From a virus, in IMG/VR virus record IMGVR_UViG_3300030107_003573, positions 1 through 20,547 of that record: DNA of 20,547 nucleotides; one strand, given 5' to 3'. The translations under genes were made by a program, and so were the position numbers. Under the pieces are notes generated by a model. That model was not told the origin of the DNA and made no database searches. It worked only from the letters and a program-made list of their open reading frames with translations. Shown in pieces: positions 10,101 through 17,283 of the stretch (the stretch's first letter is position 1; every line of letters begins with the position of its first letter).

Positions 10101-10955
10101 AAGACCGTTTTCTCCAAAGTTGTAGATTTGCATATCGCCATCATTTGCTGTGGAAACTCCTGTTCCTAAAGTCATATCAGTGTTTCCTGCCGTACCCTCA
10201 ACATCTTGAACTAATACAACATCTCTACTAGAAGCTAACTCAGTGCTTCCTGAAGAGTAGTCAGGGTGGTTTGTCGGCAGGTCACCTTTAGTTAAATTAA
10301 TGTCAAAAGCGCATCTTAAAGCTGTTATTGAAAGACCACTAGCTGCTGAACTATTGATTGCATCTGTCAATTCTTGCGCTCTGAATCCTGTACCTGCGTC
10401 TGAAGGAAGTTTAACGTAAATACCAATGTCATACGTTACACCGTCAGCTACTCCTCCTGTATTGAATATGTCTCCAGTAGAAGCAGATGTTGATGTCCAA
10501 TAAAAACGAGCTACATATCCAAAAGAATCTACTAAATAAATAGAATCAGTACTGTCAGGACTATAAACTCTGACATGACCTACAGCTTTTACACCTTGAG
10601 TAGTAAACTCCTCTCCTGATACAGCCTGATCGTAATAAACAGTAGCTTTAGAATTGTTAACTAAATCTACTATTTCTAACTCACCGTCATCTAAAAAAGT
10701 AGGCTTAACAGTGACAAGATACTTTTCCCCTGAATCTCTGTTAATAACGTGAGAAGAAGTGTCTGAAGCTTTAAGACCTGTAACAGCAGTAAAATCATCC
10801 GTCATAAATTCTGTCGGATGACGTTTCATCAAGCCTTCTACAGGAGAGGGGTATGCATTAGTTTGTTGTGCGCAGTGCGTTGGACTTCTTAACGCATCTG
10901 CTTGTTGCGATACCCCACTTAAAAGATTAGGTAAAGAAGAGTTAAGTATGCCCAT
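7182..10955 (-). CDS. Tail tubular protein B (T7 gp12-like nozzle), enlarged with inserted modules
   Basis: 1257 aa against 794 aa for T7 gp12. The N-terminus (residues 1-50, with LPNLLSGVSQQADALRSP) is diagnostic of gp12, as are TPREYLKALDPKTAFKFLTI (301-320), AYNTEYIVKIDG (355-366) and the block beginning FVGKKINNIFFYENRLGFLA near residue 775. The protein forms the distal tail nozzle, below the gp11 ring, and controls DNA release. Residues about 165-290 are an insertion relative to T7, with VVLVQDVEGTAGNT followed by a Gly-rich end, resembling repeated structural modules found in marine phage virion proteins. The C-terminal 200 residues are Thr/Ser-rich beta-type sequence. The start overlaps the stop of tail tube A (TAATG), and the stop overlaps the gp13-like start (ATGA). 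Confidence 0.93.
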   Translation of the reverse strand: MGILNSSLPNLLSGVSQQADALRSPTHCAQQTNAYPSPVEGLMKRHPTEFMTDDFTAVTGLKASDTSSHVINRDSGEKYLVTVKPTFLDDGELEIVDLVNNSKATVYYDQAVSGEEFTTQGVKAVGHVRVYSPDSTDSIYLVDSFGYVARFYWTSTSASTGDIFNTGGVADGVTYDIGIYVKLPSDAGTGFRAQELTDAINSSAASGLSITALRCAFDINLTKGDLPTNHPDYSSGSTELASSRDVVLVQDVEGTAGNTDMTLGTGVSTANDGDMQIYNFGENGLTAGVDSVTTDTRIETTPREYLKALDPKTAFKFLTIGDVTFIVNTERKVKMHSELTSRFGSQGLVTLKQAAYNTEYIVKIDGQSNSVTTGNSAGDAKTNTIASNLVTALNGGTGNAYHTDTSVPTSDWRKDGSSTLSPVAIKVNPGSGTPSGSQNAFTVVGKAVQFTSLPGNPRYYYVNANTGNRTSTYFDTNVDYFIHTTADVGGGQYEITLRRSDGQRIYYYSKPSGTSQIKGQYTQSTDFSYLEFAQQDSNIIVKPLDEDRDFIMSTADSVGNTYLDAFKDRTQYLTDLPAQCTDGFRIRIDGDVENNIDDYYLQFQTRNGEDYGEGMWVETTGSQIPYRFDYATVPHVLIRQADGTFLFKSANGFINASTTEIPRVTTQTVEGAIHDPDDAMTTSDTQIVVKGLTPFLSIPKYSEIVFDIGTGSEATKVIDESIDVDAEGKVTLTLSAAVATDYPDDEAVTINIKSDYSAFKYGSRGAGDEITNPDPSFVGKKINNIFFYENRLGFLAGENCVMSETGEFFNFFRTTVIDLLDTAPIDLAVSSNEIATLRHAVPYKNNLILFSDTQQFALGSGRTALSNETVALTQVSYDECNINALPIASGSSLYYGYDRGEFSGMRQMAVLDAQGDNYTSVDIADHVPQYIPNSWKMYASMPQQNLIIGLPEATDGTMQDLYLYKYLDKGNQRVQSAWFKYSLPLMGDSDDQKQIIGIHAIDNILYVLCQWRYVASDVITGGKTYLYKMRIENNLTDSNSIFVTKLDSRVSYDATDGVGFDAVTASYNTPVSSKTTFTLPFTWSGNAIKAYTKATDSDGGAAELTIDTQNGSAGTLVIAGDKTGSSIWFGVDYTMTYEFSKPVIRGSAGQGSSQLLSGRFQIMSCDVSFDDTTTFTASVTNPGRANTYTYTHTTSTTDVLSTAQGSTAVSSGDFRIPIHTKSDAYTLTITSSSPFPVSFMSAEYEAQYSARSRRVNT

Positions 10956-11569
10956 TATCTAACTACATTTCCTCTATTTACTGTTCTAAGGGTGTCATAG
11001 TGGTCAAAGATAGAATGATCAGCAGTATCGCCTTCCCATTCTTTTAAATCTGCAAGCGCACGGAATTCATCTTTAGTATTAAACGTGTGATGATTCCCTG
11101 AACCTACCATACGGTCTTGAAATATCCTTGCTGCTCTTAAAGTGATGTAACGCTGTGCAGGTTGTGGAAGACCTCCGAAATCTAAGTAATAAACAATAGT
11201 AGCTTTTACATTGTTTTCAAATTCATAAGTACGGTCTTTTTTATCATAAAGTCTCCACTCACCGCCAGTGTATTTCATAATAACATCTAGACCATTAGTG
11301 TTTTCAGGTTCTAAATCAATACGAGCTACATTGGTATCTAAGACAATATGCTTATCACTTGCAGGAGACAGCTCTACATCGTATTCAGTGTTAAAGTGCC
11401 AACCTTGAGCTTCTACTTCTTTAGTAACTTCATCCAGGATCTGAACAGCCATTACTACGTCAGCAGAAGAATTAGCTGAAATAATAGAGTCAGTAGTAGG
11501 TGTTTCACCTATCACAGATAACATTGTGTTAACTGCCTCTAATTGAGTAGTTCTTCCTGGAACAGCCAT
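10955..11569 (-). CDS. Tail tubular protein A (T7 gp11-like adaptor)
   Basis: 204 aa, close to T7 gp11 (196 aa). The N-terminal LEAVNTMLSVIGETPTTD (residues 10-27) is the hallmark of gp11, and EVTKEVEAQGWHFNTEYDVEL (48-68) is the second conserved block. Gp11 forms the dodecameric ring joining the portal to the tail nozzle. The ATG at 11569 lies one base after the stop of the preceding 146-aa gene, and the stop overlaps the tail tube B start (TAATG), so all three genes are read as one transcript. Confidence 0.93.
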   Translation of the reverse strand: MAVPGRTTQLEAVNTMLSVIGETPTTDSIISANSSADVVMAVQILDEVTKEVEAQGWHFNTEYDVELSPASDKHIVLDTNVARIDLEPENTNGLDVIMKYTGGEWRLYDKKDRTYEFENNVKATIVYYLDFGGLPQPAQRYITLRAARIFQDRMVGSGNHHTFNTKDEFRALADLKEWEGDTADHSIFDHYDTLRTVNRGNVVR

Positions 11570-11570
11570 G

Positions 11571-12011
11571 TTAGTAATTTACAATGATAAGTACGTCTTT
11601 GTCATCTGCTCCAGTTACTTTTACAGATAGCATTGGGGGCATACAATCACCTCCAATAAAACCTGCACCTGTACTAGCAGGCACTACTACGTTGTAACCG
11701 ACACCTATGTTTGAAGCTGTAAAACTTGCTTGCATTTTCATATAACCTGTGTCATCTGCTGTGTCAAAGTCGTTTGTTGATGTAGCTGAGTCAGCTGCTC
11801 CTTCAGCTAAAAGAGAAGGAATGTAATACTCTGCTGCTGTGTTACTCTCTACATGAACCCAAACTGATTTTGCTCCGTGTAGATCGATAGGTGTAGTGTA
11901 CTTATTTTGAGTGGCCTCAGTTAATCTGTAAACCAATGTTTTAGGTCTACGACCTTTTGATGTCGCTTCGTACCTTTCATGTACCAATGTCAGTGCTTCT
12001 GTTGCTGCCAT
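11571..12011 (-). CDS. Unknown 146-aa virion-module protein, possible head decoration or completion protein
   Basis: I do not recognise a family with confidence. The 146-aa chain is beta-rich by composition, with short Val/Thr/Tyr strands separated by small-residue loops, and it ends in a strand-like DKDVLIIVNY. It has no Cys-pair motif, no membrane segment and no signal peptide. It lies between the major capsid gene and tail tube A, where many podoviruses keep a head decoration or small head-tail protein, so such a role is the best guess from context alone. The start at 12011 (MAATEAL) is preceded by an AT-rich stretch without a good ribosome binding site, just downstream of the hairpin described at 12031-12062. 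Its stop is one base before the gp11-like ATG. Confidence 0.7.
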   Translation of the reverse strand: MAATEALTLVHERYEATSKGRRPKTLVYRLTEATQNKYTTPIDLHGAKSVWVHVESNTAAEYYIPSLLAEGAADSATSTNDFDTADDTGYMKMQASFTASNIGVGYNVVVPASTGAGFIGGDCMPPMLSVKVTGADDKDVLIIVNY

Positions 12012-12030
12012 AATATAATATTTTATTTAA

Positions 12031-12062
12031 GGGGTGATGGAGGGCATCCAAAGACACCCCCC
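12031..12062 (-). terminator. GC-rich hairpin behind the capsid gene, possible partial terminator
   Basis: Read on the minus strand, about 20 nt after the capsid stop codon, GGGGTG pairs with CACCCC around an inner GATG/CATC hairpin; the two foldings share bases. The following sequence is TTAAATAAAAT, a poor U-tract, so a strong intrinsic terminator is unlikely. The position is that of the T7 late terminator, directly behind gene 10, which lowers tail-gene expression relative to capsid. It could also be an RNA-processing or stabilising stem. Confidence 0.4.
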
Positions 12063-12082
12063 AAGAAAACCACCAGGATTAA

Positions 12083-13135
12083 TTATCCGTCGATGGTAAG
12101 AAGAACTGAAGCTTCAGGACGTAGAACGCCATGACCCATCGCGTATTTAGCGACCATAAGCGTAGATTGACGCTCGATCATGTATTCTTGCTCAACAGCC
12201 AAATCTAATAATTTAACTGTGCCAACCGCTGATTTGTGGAAGATAATACCCCACACATCATCGTCATCTTCACCTGAATAATCGTTTAGTGAGTTAACAC
12301 CAGTAACGTTATTAGTGTGAGAATCTTCATGCTTGACATTGTTGGATTTGTAAATTTCAAATCCTGCAACCATTGGTACTACACCTGAGCCGAAGCCTGA
12401 ACCACCAATGTCTGAGTTAGCTACAGATGTAGTGATATCAAACGCTGTACCTGCACCACCTGATAGTAGTGAGTAGTACAAAGTAGGTGTAAGAACAACA
12501 AAGCGATCTTGGTCAGGAACATCGTTCCCATCTAAAATTGCTGCTGCTTCAAACAAGTGAGTAACAAGCGTAGCTGAAGTAACAGAACTTTCTGCAACGC
12601 CACTACCACCGATAGACAATTGACCGCCACCATCTTTGTAAGGTGCAGCAAGACCTGAAGTCAATGCACCGTTAATGACAGAGCGAATTAAGTGTCGGTC
12701 AGCTTGCTTGGCAAGAGCAGCACCCATTTGGCGAGTGTATTCTGCTCTGTAGTCATAATGACTTTTTGCCTCGTCAATAGATGGGATCAACTGAGGAACA
12801 ACTAGTAAGTCATCAATACCGATGGTTTTTTCACCGTGTTTGATTACTGAGTAATCGTATTCAGCTGCTCCATCTGCGGGAGTACCGTTGTTTGCACCAT
12901 TATCAGTTATTACTGATGTACCTGGAGTGTGATAGTCAGCAGTGGTTGTACCCAGCACAGGAAATTGTGCAGATTTCCCCTGCGCTATAGATCTGACTGT
13001 ATGAAGAGGCATCATCACGTTGAACTCGTCAAACGCTGCCAATACCTCACCTGAGAATTGTTTGAGGAACAAAGCATCAGCAACACCAGTTCCTGATATC
13101 TGTCCTCCACGACCCGTAATGTCCGTGTATGCCAT
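12083..13135 (-). CDS. Major capsid protein (T7 gp10-like, HK97 fold)
   Basis: 350 aa, near the T7 gp10A size (345 aa). Clear family blocks are ALFLKQFSGEVLAAF (residues 21-35), GKSAQFPVLG (53-62), the central HYDYRAEYTRQMGAALAKQADR region, and the C-terminal SAVGTVKLLDLAVEQ and MGHGVLRPEAS segments. It forms the icosahedral shell around the scaffold. The start at 13135 has an excellent ribosome binding site, AGGAGG with a 6-nt spacer (plus-strand 13142-13147), the best in the operon, which suits the most abundant virion protein. It is the only gene in the operon with its own long leader (13136-13261). No frameshifted second capsid form is evident. Confidence 0.96.
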   Translation of the reverse strand: MAYTDITGRGGQISGTGVADALFLKQFSGEVLAAFDEFNVMMPLHTVRSIAQGKSAQFPVLGTTTADYHTPGTSVITDNGANNGTPADGAAEYDYSVIKHGEKTIGIDDLLVVPQLIPSIDEAKSHYDYRAEYTRQMGAALAKQADRHLIRSVINGALTSGLAAPYKDGGGQLSIGGSGVAESSVTSATLVTHLFEAAAILDGNDVPDQDRFVVLTPTLYYSLLSGGAGTAFDITTSVANSDIGGSGFGSGVVPMVAGFEIYKSNNVKHEDSHTNNVTGVNSLNDYSGEDDDDVWGIIFHKSAVGTVKLLDLAVEQEYMIERQSTLMVAKYAMGHGVLRPEASVLLTIDG

Positions 13136-13261
13136 AATAAACCTCCTAAAGGTTTAAGAGAAAAAAAGAAAAAATTGTAAAAGAAATAGAATACTGCTTG
13201 GGTCGTAAAGTTATCCTCCGCAGAGGGCCAAACACTTACGCTTAATTCTAGGTTTCTAACA
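13136..13261 (-). promoter_or_regulatory. 126-nt leader of the capsid gene with strong ribosome binding site
   Basis: This is the longest intergenic space in the late operon. In the minus-strand sense it holds a small CCTC-TGCG-GAGG hairpin (about 13216-13227), then a pyrimidine-rich T/C tract (about 13160-13175), then AGGAGG six bases before the ATG. I find no convincing sigma70 -35/-10 pair and no T7-type promoter. It probably serves high translation of the capsid mRNA, and possibly transcription by a polymerase whose promoter I cannot recognise. Confidence 0.5.
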
Positions 13262-13957
13262 TTAGAAAATGTTAGAGACTGAAAGCTTTTGTTCTACTTG
13301 CTTTCTGAAAGCAGGGTCAGTGCGATACAGTGGATTTTGCATATCACGTTTCATTTGATCTAATGACTCGTAAGCATTTGTAATTTTACCACTTGTATTG
13401 CCCTTAACCAGTTTAGGTTGTGTACCAACCTTTTGAGAATAACGAGCTTGCAATCCTCGAATTGCACTCATTACCTTGACTTGGTCACCTGACTGTACGG
13501 CTTCATCGTAAACCTTAACTTCTTCAGGTGATAATGTTTCAGATGCCCATTGCATCATATCTCCGTAAGCTTTTTCACCGCCTACTTCGCTGTAAATTTT
13601 CTGAACTTCAGCTTCCTGGATAGCCATTTGACCTTGTATATAAGAATCAACGACATCCTTAGCAATACCCATATTGGCTAAACCTTGATAATCTTCTTCA
13701 GACAGTTCACCATTTTGAGCATAGTTATCGGAATATTGTTGTAATTGTTCAGCAGTAGCAGGTTCAGAAACTTCAGTTGATCCTAGCTTTGATTCTAATT
13801 CGTTATAAGCTTTCGCTAAATCTTCAGCGTTTTCAAACTTTTCAGGAAGCCACTCAGCGCGTTCGCTTTGTGTTTCATTAGTTTCTTCTGTAGCCTGATT
13901 AGGGTCTACAGCAGGTGTTTCCTCTACTGGAATAGATAGTTTTTCAGTTGCTCCCAT
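13262..13957 (-). CDS. Scaffold / capsid assembly protein (T7 gp9-like)
   Basis: 231 aa, acidic and rich in Glu and Gln, with almost no Cys or Trp and a probably helical, extended chain, as usual for gp9 scaffolds (T7 gp9 is 307 aa). It starts with a disordered Thr/Glu-rich stretch (residues 1-35), continues with WLPEKFENAEDLAKAYNELESKLG (36-59), a pattern common in scaffolds of this type, and ends in a basic C-terminal helix (about 200-225), which in scaffolds contacts the capsid protein. It lies between portal and capsid, the standard place. An AGGAGG inside the end of the portal gene lies 11 nt before the ATG. The ATG follows the portal stop by 3 nt. Confidence 0.9.
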   Translation of the reverse strand: MGATEKLSIPVEETPAVDPNQATEETNETQSERAEWLPEKFENAEDLAKAYNELESKLGSTEVSEPATAEQLQQYSDNYAQNGELSEEDYQGLANMGIAKDVVDSYIQGQMAIQEAEVQKIYSEVGGEKAYGDMMQWASETLSPEEVKVYDEAVQSGDQVKVMSAIRGLQARYSQKVGTQPKLVKGNTSGKITNAYESLDQMKRDMQNPLYRTDPAFRKQVEQKLSVSNIF

Positions 13958-13960
13958 AAT

Positions 13961-15508
13961 TTATGCGCCCTCCTGCGCTTCGATTTGAGCTTGAGTATTG
14001 TTAGCAGAGGTCATCGAACGCATAGCTTCAGGCCCTAATTGTTGAGCCATTTGCATTTGTTGAGCTTGTTGCATCTCTGCTTGGATTTCCTCTTGAGAAC
14101 GTACGAGACCTTCAGTTTCTATACCAAGTGCGGACGCACGACGTTCTAAATATTCACTTACATTTACATATTGCCCTAACGCTTCAGGGCCTAATACTTG
14201 TGCAATTCCTGCTACAAAAGAATCTAGTTTATTCAGATCCTGACCACGACCTAAAGCATCTATACCTGTAACTACTACAGGAGTTACAAAATCTTTAGGA
14301 AGTTTTGGTAGCCTTTTACCTTTTTCCATTCTATGCATAAGAATGCGTACTAAAGGTAATTGGAATTCTTGACTTAATGATGAGTATACACCGCCTAGTT
14401 GACGCTCTAAACTTTGAGTAACAAGTCGAACTTCTTCAGCAGTGACACGTTCCGCTTTGCGGATTGCTCCTTCTGTGAGCATAAAAGCGTAATTTAAACG
14501 CTCTACAATTTGGTTTATAGTTTCTAAAGCTACACGGAAATCAGCGTGTTTCTGAACTTGTAGCGTAGTTACATCTCCTGCGTTACCTTCTACAATTGCG
14601 CCATTTTCAGATTTAGAGAGAGTGCGCTTGCGAGTCGTGCCATTTGGCGCAACCATAAATAAAACCTTTGCACTAGCTGCTGCTCCTTGAACAATAGCCG
14701 TTGACAATCCTTCAAGAGATTCTAAATCACCTTGATATTGCTCAACAAAGCCTCTGGCATAGTCGTGACCATCTACATGGTTTAAGCCTAACGCCATGTA
14801 AGGCAACTTATCTTTCGGATATGTGCCGTAAGAATCCTCAAGACGGATTCCATTTATCTCTTGAAATACTTCGTATGTAGTGTCGTTAATGGAGGAGACG
14901 CAAGTATATAGATCAACGGAATCCTTTTCTGAGTCTTCTCCCTCTAACGTAGCTAAAATTTCTTCGGGTAAATGATTAAGAGATACTGTCTCTTTAGTCA
15001 CTATTTTATCTACATTTCCCATAGGATCACGCTTAACAATGTAACGTGACAAATGGAAAACACGCATCCCACCTTCTTCAGGGATGTGAATTAAAACATT
15101 ACCTGCAATTATTAAATGTTTGAGAGCTTCAAATAAAGATACGCGAAAATTGTTAGATTCTACTTCACGCATTACTTCTCGCTCTATATCAGCCAGAGAC
15201 CTGTCAATTTCATTCTGCACCTCATCCATCCCTTGTATTTCACGCTTGGCTTTACTATCGAGCAGTAAGCGGAAAAAAGGAGCATTAGGCGGTAACAAAC
15301 TTGTCAACAGCGCATTAGCAAGGGAATTGACACCTCTAGCACCTACACTTTGGTACGGCGTAACAAAACGTGTACTTTCTCCTGCGCCCTCATCTGGGAT
15401 AAGAGTGGGCAGGGTCAAACGCGCCGCTTGTCTTGCACGTTCAAGTACAGGAGTACGGTCGACTTCACACTTTGTGTACAAGCCTTTTGCTGTTTTGCCG
15501 TATGACAT
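13961..15508 (-). CDS. Portal protein (T7 gp8-like head-tail connector)
   Basis: 515 aa; T7 gp8 is 536 aa. The start MSYGKTAKGLYTKCEVDRTPVL, the LTLPTLIPDEG block (residues 32-42), YQSVGARGVNSLANALLTSLLPPNAPFFRL (52-81) and ERVTAEEVRLVTQSLERQLGG (353-373) are all characteristic of the gp8 family. The C-terminus (about 470-510) is rich in Gln, Met and Ala. Twelve copies form the ring through which DNA is packaged by the terminase and to which the gp11-like ring binds. The gene is separated by 6 nt from the preceding short gene and by 3 nt from the scaffold gene. Confidence 0.95.
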   Translation of the reverse strand: MSYGKTAKGLYTKCEVDRTPVLERARQAARLTLPTLIPDEGAGESTRFVTPYQSVGARGVNSLANALLTSLLPPNAPFFRLLLDSKAKREIQGMDEVQNEIDRSLADIEREVMREVESNNFRVSLFEALKHLIIAGNVLIHIPEEGGMRVFHLSRYIVKRDPMGNVDKIVTKETVSLNHLPEEILATLEGEDSEKDSVDLYTCVSSINDTTYEVFQEINGIRLEDSYGTYPKDKLPYMALGLNHVDGHDYARGFVEQYQGDLESLEGLSTAIVQGAAASAKVLFMVAPNGTTRKRTLSKSENGAIVEGNAGDVTTLQVQKHADFRVALETINQIVERLNYAFMLTEGAIRKAERVTAEEVRLVTQSLERQLGGVYSSLSQEFQLPLVRILMHRMEKGKRLPKLPKDFVTPVVVTGIDALGRGQDLNKLDSFVAGIAQVLGPEALGQYVNVSEYLERRASALGIETEGLVRSQEEIQAEMQQAQQMQMAQQLGPEAMRSMTSANNTQAQIEAQEGA

Positions 15509-15514
15509 TTAAGT

Positions 15515-15685
15515 TTATGATAAAAGGTTAGTCTCTGATAACGGTATCGTTAAACCTGCTGTGCCTCTTTTCTTATTTCTTCCCTGGTTACGCTCGTTTG
15601 CAGTAACAACTTCCTGAGCCATAGGTGTAGGTGCAGCAGCAGGAGGAAGAGCAGCCTCTTGTTTTGGAGGCTTTGGAGTTGACAT
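15515..15685 (-). CDS. Short Pro/Ala-rich protein upstream of portal
   Basis: 56 aa from the ATG at 15685, starting MSTPKPPKQEAALPPAAAP. Upstream alternatives are ATG at 15697 and TTG at 15709; none has a good ribosome binding site, and I prefer 15685 because MS-x-PKPP starts are usual for the small proteins found in front of many phage portal genes. The N-terminal half is a disordered Pro/Ala tract. The C-terminal half is basic (RNQGRNKKRGTAG) and ends in a short hydrophobic tail, LTIPLSETNLLS, which matches the general form of that family. Function unknown; a minor structural or assembly role is only a guess from position. Confidence 0.7.
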   Translation of the reverse strand: MSTPKPPKQEAALPPAAAPTPMAQEVVTANERNQGRNKKRGTAGLTIPLSETNLLS

Positions 15686-15698
15686 AGAAAGACACATT

Positions 15699-15800
15699 TT
15701 AAAATACAAACATGCCTAACAAGCAGCCTATGATAAACCAGAATATAGACTTGGTGTTGGCAGTTAAAAAGGATGTAATATAATCTTTGAAAGCAGACAT
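15699..15800 (-). CDS. 33-aa single-span membrane peptide
   Basis: Minus-strand ATG at 15800 to TAA at 15699, coding for 33 residues: a short polar N-terminus (MSAFKDYITSFLTANTK) and one hydrophobic segment, about residues 18-33, ending GCLLGMFVF. It starts one base after the stop of the 63-aa gene and fits the tight spacing of the operon, so it is probably real despite its size. Small one-span proteins in this part of phage genomes are sometimes holin-like or spanin-like, but no lysis gene is adjacent and the sequence gives no specific clue. The downstream gene may start inside it or just after it. Confidence 0.6.
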   Translation of the reverse strand: MSAFKDYITSFLTANTKSIFWFIIGCLLGMFVF

Positions 15801-15801
15801 T

Positions 15802-15993
15802 TTAATTTAATATAGATTCGTTTTGCCGTTCGTAGACATCCTCTAAGAAGGAGACTACAGAACTTGCCCCTGCTTTATACCATATTTCACGGTCAGAATC
15901 TTGTAGGTCAGGAGACTTTTCTGGAAAAAGTTTTCTAAGAGCTGCAATTAAATGTATATTTAAAGTTGGTAGTGTTGTTTCTTCTTCGTCCAT
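15802..15993 (-). CDS. Conserved 63-aa phage protein of unknown function
   Basis: 63 aa, acidic. The pattern LIAALRKLFPEKSPDLQDSDREIWYKAGASSVVSFLED (about residues 15-52) is one I recognise from short phage proteins in structural operons: a hydrophobic helix with FPE, then a DREIW(Y/M)-x-AG block and a final helix. No enzymatic residues stand out and no function is known to me. The ATG follows the phosphoesterase stop by one base, and the stop is followed after one base by the next ATG, which supports the reading. Confidence 0.8.
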   Translation of the reverse strand: MDEEETTLPTLNIHLIAALRKLFPEKSPDLQDSDREIWYKAGASSVVSFLEDVYERQNESILN

Positions 15994-15994
15994 T

Positions 15995-16996
15995 TTATAA
16001 ACGTAACAAGTTTTCTGAAATTAATCCCTGCTTATCGAAAAAGCAAAGACGTTGTACTGGTGCGCCACCTTGGGCTAAGAACTCTTTTGCAAAATCATTG
16101 TCAGACTCAGGGCTTCCGCTTAAAAAGAAGTACAAATCGTTATTTAAAACACCAGAAGCGTGTGTGTGGTGGTGACCTACTGACAAATAATTCCAGTCAT
16201 CAATGTTTAATTGCCATCCCATAGCCTTCTTAAAAATGTTAGCAAGTGGCAGTGGGCTTCCTCCGCGTATCTGATCACCATGTACACAAAGGATTCCGTG
16301 GCCACACACCACCTGCTTAACATACCAATCGGTTGATATATCCCACGACACTTTAACCATCCCCGATTTGTCGCAGAGTAATTTTGCAGTTTCATAACTA
16401 ACAAGATCCCAATTGGATTTTCTTGAATGACCTGAATGTTTTAATCCTGTACGTCCGTGATTGCCGTGAACAGCTGCCACTTTAATCTTAGGAACGTAAG
16501 AATACAGCTCACACACGACGTGAGCTATCAATTCAGGCACAGTACGCAACGATTGCGTCCATAGATCGCTGTCAATCTCAAAAGGTTGGCCAGGAAATAT
16601 CGCTTCTCCCTCTACCATATCGCCTTGTAAAGCTATATGTAGGACTCTAGGCTTCTCATTCTTCAAGTATCTCTTTACTTCTTCGGTCAATTTGTGGATT
16701 CTCTTAACAGCTATTTTAGAATTATATGTCGCAGTACGCTTTCCTACTTGCCAATCGGACAAACAAAGCCATGCTTCTACAGGATTCGTCTTCATTTTAG
16801 GCGGTTTCCTAGTAGGCTTTAAAGGTTTTATTCCTTTAATAGCTTCATTTACAGCGTGATTTAGTAGATATTCAGTAGTTTTAAAGTTCTGTATTTTACG
16901 GCAAAGCTTTCTTATTTCTTGCCGTAACCGTTTTATTAAATTTACATCATCGTCTATTGATCCTGCCCATTCTTCAATATCAAATTTTTTGCCCAT
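15995..16996 (-). CDS. Calcineurin-like metallophosphoesterase
   Basis: 333 aa. The metal-binding motifs appear in order: LSDWQVG (79-85, for D-x-H), GDMVEG (125-130, for GDxxx), HGNHGR (177-182, for GNHD/E), CVHGD (237-241) and GHHHTH (274-279, for GHxH). The family hydrolyses phosphomonoesters or phosphodiesters with two metal ions, and members include DNA nucleases of the SbcD/Mre11 type. Here the histidine of motif I is replaced by Gln83. Residues 1-65 are a basic, probably helical N-terminal extension that could bind nucleic acid. The gene lies in the structural operon beside the terminase genes, which hints at a role in DNA processing rather than phosphate scavenging, but the substrate cannot be told. 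The ATG overlaps the stop of the preceding gene (TAATG). Confidence 0.9.
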   Translation of the reverse strand: MGKKFDIEEWAGSIDDDVNLIKRLRQEIRKLCRKIQNFKTTEYLLNHAVNEAIKGIKPLKPTRKPPKMKTNPVEAWLCLSDWQVGKRTATYNSKIAVKRIHKLTEEVKRYLKNEKPRVLHIALQGDMVEGEAIFPGQPFEIDSDLWTQSLRTVPELIAHVVCELYSYVPKIKVAAVHGNHGRTGLKHSGHSRKSNWDLVSYETAKLLCDKSGMVKVSWDISTDWYVKQVVCGHGILCVHGDQIRGGSPLPLANIFKKAMGWQLNIDDWNYLSVGHHHTHASGVLNNDLYFFLSGSPESDNDFAKEFLAQGGAPVQRLCFFDKQGLISENLLRL

Positions 16997-17283
16997 TAGC
17001 CAAAATTAGCCTTTTCATATTCATCAGGTAATCGGGTATTCATCCAATACCTTAGCCCCTCTGCGGAGTTATAACTAACTCCATATTGTTCTTTTAACAT
17101 AGATAAAAGTGACCTGATAGAAAACGCAGTCTTCTTTTCCGCACGAAGCTTTAAAAGTTTTTTAATAGCTTTGACTGCTTCTGGATTAGAATCTAATTCA
17201 CTACGCGAGCTGTTTTTAGTATGATTTTTCGCCCACTCATCTAAAGAAAATGTGGTATCATCCGAATTATCAGCGTCACTCAT
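16996..17283 (-). CDS. Unknown 95-aa protein, first gene of the late operon
   Basis: 95 aa from ATG 17283; a GTG at 17298 in the same frame would add five residues. I know no family for it. The N-terminal 30 residues are acidic and Asn/Ser-rich. The middle (about 38-58) is Lys/Arg-rich (AVKAIKKLLKLRAEKK), and residues 55-80 (FSIRSLLSMLKEQYGVSYNSAEGLRYWM) look like a helix-turn-helix, so a DNA-binding role is conceivable. It is divergent from the small terminase gene with only 18 bp between the two start codons, so it could regulate or act in packaging. Neither start has a clear ribosome binding site. The stop overlaps the phosphoesterase ATG. Confidence 0.7.
   Translation of the reverse strand: MSDADNSDDTTFSLDEWAKNHTKNSSRSELDSNPEAVKAIKKLLKLRAEKKTAFSIRSLLSMLKEQYGVSYNSAEGLRYWMNTRLPDEYEKANFG

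Noticed and set aside
13136-13261. T7-type RNA polymerase promoter in front of the capsid gene
   Set aside because: No sequence resembling the T7 consensus, and no repeated motif shared with other gaps in the window.
15120-15512. A 130-codon plus-strand open frame
   Set aside because: It is the reverse of the highly conserved portal N-terminus; no ribosome binding site and no recognisable protein pattern.
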